Of a stretch of DNA of 26,816 nucleotides, positions 22,309 through 26,816 are shown piece after piece; position 1 is the stretch's first letter; each line of letters starts with the position of its first letter. This stretch comes from Spirochaetota bacterium (GTDB taxonomy: Bacteria > Spirochaetota > UBA12135 > COTS27 > JAFLEE01): positions 1 to 26,816 of the forward strand of contig JAFLEE010000071.1 in the NCBI GenBank assembly GCA_017302015.1, written 5' to 3'. The notes beneath the pieces were generated by a model. That model made no database searches. It was given only the letters and a program-made list of their open reading frames with translations, and was not told the DNA's origin. Position numbers and translations under genes: made by a program.

Positions 22309-23919
22309 CTAGACCTCGAAGAAACCCCAAGACAGGGCGGGCATGGTGAGGATCAGGTCGTGGCCCTGGCGCTTGAGGGAGGTGGCGCCCTTCGCGGCGA
22401 GGGCGTGGGGCGCGTGGGCGAACCCCTTGCCCTGGAGTTTCACCCGGGTCGCCTTGGGGGACGGGTTCACGGCGACGAGGATCTTCTCCTTCCCCGCCGT
22501 GCGCAGGTAGGCGAACGGGAATTGCTTCTTCTTGGCGTAGAGCACCGTGAACTCGCCATCGGCCTCGAGGGCCTTGTGGGCGCGGCGCAGCGCCGCCATT
22601 TTGCGGATGAAGTGCAGCAGGGAGGCGGGGTCTTTTTCCTGGTCCTCGACGGTGGGGCGGTGGGCGTCGGGGTCGATGGGCAGGTAGAGTTTCTCGGGCT
22701 CGGCGTTGGAGAAGCCGGCGTTCTTACCGCGGGTCCAATGCATGGGGGTGCGGGCGCCGGTGCGGCCGTAGCCGCCCTCCTTGCTGGCGAGCCCCGGTAC
22801 GGTGCGCATGCCGATCTCGTCGCCGTAATAGAGCACCGGCAAGCCGGGCATGCTGTAGAGGAACGCGTAGCAGACCTCGAGTTCGTCCTTCGTGCGGCCC
22901 GTGGCCAGCCGGCCGATATCGTGGTTGCCCGAGGGGAGCGAGATGTAGCCCTTGTCCTTGGTGGCGGCGTAATGGTCGAGGTAGATGTCGAGGAACTCGC
23001 GGATGTCGCCCTTGCCCTTGCGGTCGAAGATGGTGGCGCTGCGCTTGCGGTCGGCGATGCGGAAGACGTCGCGCTCGAGCTCGTCGCGGAAGAGCTTGTC
23101 GTAGGCCGGGGTGCCGAAATGGATCATGAAGTCGGCGTGGAAGCCGCCGGCGAGGGCCTGCTTGGGGAAGGACCATTCGCTGATGAGCACGGCCTCCGGG
23201 AACTCCTTTTCGAGGGCGGCCCGATAGCCCTGCCAGAGCTTGATCGTCTCTTTCTTGTCGGCGTCGTTCTTCACCAGGCTCGAGGCCATGTCCACGCGGA
23301 AACCGTCGCAGCCGAGCTTCAGCCAGAAGCGCATGATGTTCATGAGTTCCGCGCGCACGGCCTTCACGTCGGGATGGGTCTGGGGGAGCTGCCAAGGCGC
23401 CTCGACCTTCGCCGTGCCGTAATTGAGGGCCGGCTGGAACCAGAAGAAATTGGGCACGTAGCGCCCGTCGCGGTCGCTATAGCCCTTCACGGCGTCGGCG
23501 GGGCCCGTCCAGGCGTTGTCGGTCCAGACGTACCAGTTCGTGTGCCGGTTCTTCTCGGGCTTGGCCGAGGCCTGGAACCACGCGCATTCCACCGAGGTGT
23601 GGCCGGCGACGAGGTCGAGCAGCACGCGCATGCCCTTGCGGTGGGCCTCGGCGCATAGGCGCTTGAAATCGTCGTTGGTGCCGTAGCGCGGGGCGATCTT
23701 GTAGAAATCTCGCACATCGTAGCCCGCGTCGCCGAAAGGCGAGTCGAAGCAGGGGGAGAGCCAGACGGCGTTCACCCCGAGGCCCTTCAGGTAATCGAGT
23801 TTGGAGACCACCCCGGGCAGGTCGCCGATGCCGTCATGGTTGGTGTCGCAAAAGGACTGGGGATAGATCTGGTAGAGTTGGGCGGTGCGGAACCATTCGG
23901 GCACGGGAGGACGGGGCAT
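22309..23919 (-). CDS. GH13-family alpha-glucosidase / alpha-amylase-type enzyme
   Basis: This 536-residue retaining glycoside hydrolase has the GH13 barrel blocks in order: YQIYPQSFCDTNHDGIGDLPG (11-residue core QIYPQSFCDTN), region I DLVAGHTS (102-109), QPALN (region V), region II GFRVDMASS with nucleophile Asp210, region III ISEWS with acid/base Glu248, and region IV SGNHD with Asp334. The calcium-type loop DTNHDGIGD is that of oligo-1,6-glucosidases and trehalose synthases. Region I has Gly106 where Asn is usual before His107. A C-terminal beta domain follows. No signal peptide is seen, so it acts in the cytoplasm, probably on imported malto- or isomalto-oligosaccharides or related disaccharides. 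AGAAGG lies about 8 nt before the ATG. It seems to be monocistronic. The leader carries two GC-rich hairpins. Confidence 0.92.
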   Translation of the reverse strand: MPRPPVPEWFRTAQLYQIYPQSFCDTNHDGIGDLPGVVSKLDYLKGLGVNAVWLSPCFDSPFGDAGYDVRDFYKIAPRYGTNDDFKRLCAEAHRKGMRVLLDLVAGHTSVECAWFQASAKPEKNRHTNWYVWTDNAWTGPADAVKGYSDRDGRYVPNFFWFQPALNYGTAKVEAPWQLPQTHPDVKAVRAELMNIMRFWLKLGCDGFRVDMASSLVKNDADKKETIKLWQGYRAALEKEFPEAVLISEWSFPKQALAGGFHADFMIHFGTPAYDKLFRDELERDVFRIADRKRSATIFDRKGKGDIREFLDIYLDHYAATKDKGYISLPSGNHDIGRLATGRTKDELEVCYAFLYSMPGLPVLYYGDEIGMRTVPGLASKEGGYGRTGARTPMHWTRGKNAGFSNAEPEKLYLPIDPDAHRPTVEDQEKDPASLLHFIRKMAALRRAHKALEADGEFTVLYAKKKQFPFAYLRTAGKEKILVAVNPSPKATRVKLQGKGFAHAPHALAAKGATSLKRQGHDLILTMPALSWGFFEV

Positions 23920-23972
23920 AGGACATCCTTCTTCCGCGGCCCCTCTCGCGCTTCCTGCGCCCGGGCCGCCAT

Positions 23973-24014
23973 GGGCGGGGGCTTCCCGCCCCCGAACCCG
24001 GCTTTCGCGCCGGG
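23973..24014. repeat. Two tandem GC-rich hairpins upstream of the GH13 gene
   Basis: GGGCGGG (23973-23979) pairs with CCCGCCC (23985-23991) around a 5-nt loop. Directly after it CCCGGC (23997-24002) pairs with GCCGGG (24009-24014) around a 6-nt loop. They lie in the 190-nt gap between the GH13 start and the stop of the PorV-like gene. They may be a dispersed palindromic element, a leader structure of the GH13 message or part of the terminator of the upstream operon. The remainder of the gap holds nothing recognisable. Confidence 0.4.
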
Positions 24015-24088
24015 CCGAAATTGTACCCTATCGCCGCCTTCCTGCCCACCCGGGGCGGGGAAACGTCGACGAGGGTCGGTTGGGCATT

Positions 24089-24105
24089 CGGGGGAATCGC
24101 CCCCG
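24089..24105 (-). terminator. GC-rich hairpin just after the PorV-like gene
   Basis: CGGGGG (24089-24094) pairs with CCCCCG (24100-24105) around a 5-nt loop, 4 nt beyond the stop codon of the minus-strand gene. The position fits a terminator, but there is no T-tract, so it may only protect the 3' end. Confidence 0.35.
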
Positions 24106-24109
24106 GGCG

Positions 24110-25015
24110 TCAGCGCGCGGCGAGCGTGACGCCGAGGCGGTGGGTGCCGATGCCGGCCTGGGTGGGGTTATAGCCGACGGCATAGGCGAGTTCGAGGGCG
24201 CCGATGCGCAAGGATACGCCGACGGTGGGTTCGATCGTTTCCAGACCGAGCCATTGGACACCGGCGCGGAGGCTGAGGCGGTCGGGCAGGATCGACACAT
24301 CGGCCCCGAGGGCGAGGTCGATGGGGCTGACGGCGTCCGGGGCCGCCCGCAGGTCGAAGGCGAAGATGACGCGCGGGATCTGGTAGGAAGCCCCGACCAT
24401 GATCTGTCGGGAGGCGCTATTGGTGGCATCGGCGAGGATCCGGTCCACCGCGACGCCGACCCCCAAATGCCCGGGCCCGATATTGGCCAGGCCGAGGAAG
24501 ACGCCGGCGTTGAGGTCCCCGGCGAAGGCCGGGGCGATGGTCTCGGCATTCACGGCCATGCCCGTGCCCGAAAGCACGCCCAGCATCCCGAGGCCCACCG
24601 AGAGCGGCCCGAATTTCACGCGTACCGCGCCGTCGAGCCTCCCCTCGGACCAGAGGGCGCCTTGGGCGCCCGGGTACGAACCGGAGTAATTGGCCACGGC
24701 GTAGTCGAGGGAGAGGCCGGCGCCGACATCGGGGAGCCCCGAATCGCGGGGGACCGGCACCCGGCGCACGAGCCAGAGGCGGCCCTGGAAATCTTGGATA
24801 TCGCTGGAGACGCCCTCGGCGAAGCCCAATTCCGTGCCGAAGGCGACGCGGTGCTGGAGGTCGACCGTGGCGGGATTGAGCACGAACGAATTGCCCAACG
24901 GCAGCCCGGCGCCGACCCCCGCCATGCCGGCCAGCCGCACCTCGGTCAGTGCCGGCAGGGCGCCGAGGCTGGCGATGAGCAGGAGGCCCGCGGGGAGGGA
25001 ACGCAGCGCCCTCAT
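24110..25015 (-). CDS. PorV/PorQ-like outer-membrane beta-barrel protein
   Basis: This protein of 301 residues has a signal peptide (MRALRSLPAGLLLIASLGALPAL). The mature start LAGMAGVGAGLPLGNSFVLNPATVDL follows the pattern of PorV/UPF0164 proteins, in which a Gly-rich strand leads to an Asn-Pro-Ala motif (the window around NPAT). The rest is a series of amphipathic strands with Gly turns, ending GTHRLGVTLAAR. The ATG overlaps the stop of the Thr/Asn-rich surface protein (ATGA), so the two are translationally coupled. In Bacteroidetes, PorV carries type IX cargo at the outer membrane; a like role here is inferred only from the pairing. A generic porin-like barrel is the alternative. Confidence 0.7.
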   Translation of the reverse strand: MRALRSLPAGLLLIASLGALPALTEVRLAGMAGVGAGLPLGNSFVLNPATVDLQHRVAFGTELGFAEGVSSDIQDFQGRLWLVRRVPVPRDSGLPDVGAGLSLDYAVANYSGSYPGAQGALWSEGRLDGAVRVKFGPLSVGLGMLGVLSGTGMAVNAETIAPAFAGDLNAGVFLGLANIGPGHLGVGVAVDRILADATNSASRQIMVGASYQIPRVIFAFDLRAAPDAVSPIDLALGADVSILPDRLSLRAGVQWLGLETIEPTVGVSLRIGALELAYAVGYNPTQAGIGTHRLGVTLAAR

Positions 25016-26816
25016 TTCGGAACCACCGTCATGGCCTTCTCGCTGCTGCCGTCTTCATAGACGATCTCGAGCACATACATGCCGGCCGGCACGGGGCGGT
25101 TCTGGCGGTCCTTCTTGTCCCACGCGGCGAAGGTCCCACGGGGGGCGGGTTTTTCGAAGATGAGCCGACCGCGGCGATCGTAGACGCGGATGACGCGGGC
25201 CGAAAGCGGGGCGCCCGTGCGCGGGTCGACCTTGTATTTCACCGGCACTTCTTCCCCGTTGTAGATGGGGGGAACGACCGTGTTCGTCTTCGAGGCCATG
25301 TATTCCAGCACCGCAACGCTATTGGACTGGGTGCCGAGGATGACTTGGCCCACGGGATCCTGGAGGAGCGGCCGGATGTCGCCCTTGCCGGGTTGGGGAG
25401 GGGGCACCAGCGTGAAGCCGGCACGGGCGAGGTAGAGGCTCTTGCCCGAGGCGTCGATGCCGTTGACGACCCAGTCGAGGTGGATCGTGTTGCTGGCGAT
25501 CCCGTTCGTGGCGCCGCTGAGGTCGAGGAGGACGGAGGTCTCCGCGAGGGTGTTCGAACAGACGAATCGCTGCACGCCATTGCTGTAGATGATCACGGCG
25601 ATCTGGTAATTGTCGAACGCGCTCCCCGGCGCGGGCCGCCAGGCGAACGCGACGCGATCGATATTGCTGGCCACGACCCCATTGGCCGCGGGCGTCAGGA
25701 GGGTGAACGTGCCGCCGGCGGCGTTGGTGACCGGGGCCGCGGCCGCCGGGACGAACCACGAGAACGCGTTGGTGGCGGAGACCGCGCTATTGCCCGCGGC
25801 GTCGAAGGCGCGCACATACCAGGAGAGCGAGGCGTTGGAGAAGCCCGCCGCGACGCTGGCGGCCTGGTTGGTCGCGGCCAGGTTGCTGAATTGCTGGAAC
25901 GCGGCGCCGTTGGTGAGCAGCACGAGCGCATAGGCGCTCACGCCCACGTTGTCGGTCGAAGCGGCCCACAGGAAGGCCTGGTTGGTGGCGGTGGCCGTGG
26001 CGCCCTGCGCCGGGGAGAGGAGGACCGGCGCGCTGGGCGGGGTGGCGTCGGGGGCCGTATTGGTCAGGAGGACGGTATTCGTCGCGGCGGAGAACGCGAG
26101 TTGATTGGCGCTATCGCGGGCGAAGACGTACCACTGGACGCCCGTATTGGAGATGAAGGAGAAAGTAAGGTAGGCGGAGGTCGCGTTGGTGGGGTAGACG
26201 TTGCTCGTCCAGGCGCCGCCGTTGGTGCGGGCCACGAGGGTGTAATTGGAGAGGGCGATATCGTCGGTGGAGGCTGCCCAGGTGAACGTGACGCCATTGG
26301 TGTTGCTGAGGCTGCTGAAGTTCGCGGGCGACACCAGGTTCGGCGGAGTGGGCGGCAGATCGGCGCCGGTGGGCACGTTCCAAGCCAGGCGGTTGGTGGC
26401 CGAAACGGACTGGTTGAGGGCCGCATCCAGCGCCTTCACGTACCAGCGGAGATTGGTGTTGGAGAATCCCGCGAGGTTGGAGACCAGATAATTGGTCGTG
26501 GCGAGGTTGCTATAGGCGCGCCAGATCGCGCTATTGGTGGTGAGGAAAAGTTGGTAAGACGCCACGCCGACGTTGTCGGTGGCCTGGGACCAATAGAAGG
26601 TTTGGTTCGTCAGGCCGATGGAGGCGTTATCGGCGGGAAGCATGGGCACGGCCGCGGAGGGCGGGGTGAGATCGGCGCCCCCGTTGGTGTTGGTGATAGA
26701 GAGGGTGTTGGTGGTGGCGGCCCAGGTGATCTGGTTGGTGGTGTCCTTGGCGAAGACGGTCCAGGTCACTGAGGTGGCGTTGGTGAAGCCGAGCCACAGG
26801 CTCGTGCCGGCGGTGA
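25012..26816 (-). CDS. Thr/Asn-rich modular surface protein with C-terminal FlgD-like Ig domain (5' end beyond window)
   Basis: The frame is open to the window edge, so the N-terminus is missing; 601 residues are visible. It is built of tandem modules of about 104 residues, each starting Asp-x-x-Pro-Pro and containing a TFxWxxSTDxxGVSxY-like strand pair, a Thr/Asn linker and a WYVxAxDxAxNxxxxSATN segment: fibronectin-III-like units for surface display or adhesion. A diverged fourth unit follows, then a last domain, RVIRVYDRRGRLIFEK and WDKKDRQNRPVPAGMYVLEI, which matches the FlgD-type Ig fold used as C-terminal sorting or end domain in many exoproteins. The gene ends in an ATGA overlap with the PorV-like gene. 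It is probably exported and held at the cell surface. The function beyond adhesion-like architecture is unknown. Confidence 0.8.
   Translation of the reverse strand, partial: TAGTSLWLGFTNATSVTWTVFAKDTTNQITWAATTNTLSITNTNGGADLTPPSAAVPMLPADNASIGLTNQTFYWSQATDNVGVASYQLFLTTNSAIWRAYSNLATTNYLVSNLAGFSNTNLRWYVKALDAALNQSVSATNRLAWNVPTGADLPPTPPNLVSPANFSSLSNTNGVTFTWAASTDDIALSNYTLVARTNGGAWTSNVYPTNATSAYLTFSFISNTGVQWYVFARDSANQLAFSAATNTVLLTNTAPDATPPSAPVLLSPAQGATATATNQAFLWAASTDNVGVSAYALVLLTNGAAFQQFSNLAATNQAASVAAGFSNASLSWYVRAFDAAGNSAVSATNAFSWFVPAAAAPVTNAAGGTFTLLTPAANGVVASNIDRVAFAWRPAPGSAFDNYQIAVIIYSNGVQRFVCSNTLAETSVLLDLSGATNGIASNTIHLDWVVNGIDASGKSLYLARAGFTLVPPPQPGKGDIRPLLQDPVGQVILGTQSNSVAVLEYMASKTNTVVPPIYNGEEVPVKYKVDPRTGAPLSARVIRVYDRRGRLIFEKPAPRGTFAAWDKKDRQNRPVPAGMYVLEIVYEDGSSEKAMTVVPK
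25735..26673 (-). repeat. Three tandem ~312-bp coding repeats (Fn3-like modules)
   Basis: Three modules of 104, 104 and 105 codons lie head to tail inside the surface-protein gene: 26673-26362, 26361-26050 and 26049-25735. They share DxxPP starts, WYVxAxD-type strands and SATN ends, but are diverged at the DNA level. Part of another module lies upstream to the window edge and a decayed one downstream. Confidence 0.7.

Noticed and set aside
25345-26772. 475-codon plus-strand frame opposite the modular surface protein
   Set aside because: It is Gly/Arg/Val/Glu-rich mirror sequence of the Thr/Asn repeats with no domain; the repeat modules and FlgD-like end support the minus strand.
1-26816. rRNA or tRNA genes, CRISPR arrays, insertion sequences, prophage genes
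   Set aside because: I scanned by eye for 16S/23S blocks, tRNA arm patterns, regularly spaced short repeats, transposase or integrase motifs and phage structural genes, and saw none.

Overview
This is a GC-rich, gene-dense bacterial window with strong C/G preference at third codon positions on both strands. The organism is a flagellated diderm: the window holds a periplasmic P-ring protein and several outer-membrane barrels. A protein joining a metallo-beta-lactamase fold to two cyclic-nucleotide-binding domains, a muramidase-less FlgJ, and PorV/UPF0164-like barrels suggest a spirochaete or a neighbouring phylum. That placement is inference; there is no rRNA or other firm phylogenetic marker here.

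Layout. (1) 1-238 (-): 5' part of an unrecognised gene, divergent from the next block. (2) 504-8608 (+): a tight operon of flgI, flgJ, the MBL/cNMP-binding protein, a tyrA-type prephenate dehydrogenase, a lipoprotein and two outer-membrane proteins. From the third gene on, every junction is a 4-nt ATGA or GTGA overlap. (3) 8605-8751: a long imperfect inverted repeat filling the gap between two convergent genes. (4) 11399-8747 (-): a zinc-type uroporphyrinogen-decarboxylase-family methyltransferase followed by cobyric acid synthase. (5) 11560-18450 (+): an AraC-type regulator, a DUF4832/GH42-like protein, a MATE exporter, and a sugar-acid set of enolase-superfamily dehydratase, short-chain dehydrogenase and HpcH/HpaI aldolase. 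A 20-bp-spaced direct repeat between the araC gene and the divergent methyltransferase looks like an AraC-type operator. (6) 21369-18463 (-): a large fusion of a gluzincin peptidase domain, a propeller-like middle and an outer-membrane barrel; divergent from it is an endonuclease/exonuclease/phosphatase-family hydrolase (21430-22224). (7) 23919-22309 (-): a GH13 alpha-glucosidase. (8) 26816-24110 (-): a Thr/Asn-rich surface protein with tandem ~104-residue modules and a FlgD-like C-terminal Ig domain, truncated by the window edge and translationally coupled to a PorV-like barrel.

How the genes may work together. Block 2 joins flagellar rod/P-ring assembly to a possible second-messenger-sensing hydrolase and three envelope proteins. 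Block 5 could hydrolyse an extracellular or imported glycan (DUF4832 protein), dehydrate the derived aldonate (dehydratase), oxidise or reduce an intermediate (SDR) and cleave the 2-keto-3-deoxy product (aldolase). The divergent zinc methyltransferase and CobQ hint at corrinoid-linked methyl transfer under the same regulator, but no corrinoid protein is visible. Block 8 pairs a C-terminal-Ig exoprotein with a PorV-like barrel, recalling type IX secretion cargo and shuttle.

Several genes that open a transcription unit carry an extended -10 (TGnTAnnnT) or a plain GATAAT box only 5-6 nt before the ATG, which suggests leaderless transcripts. No rRNA, tRNA, CRISPR array or insertion-sequence gene was seen.
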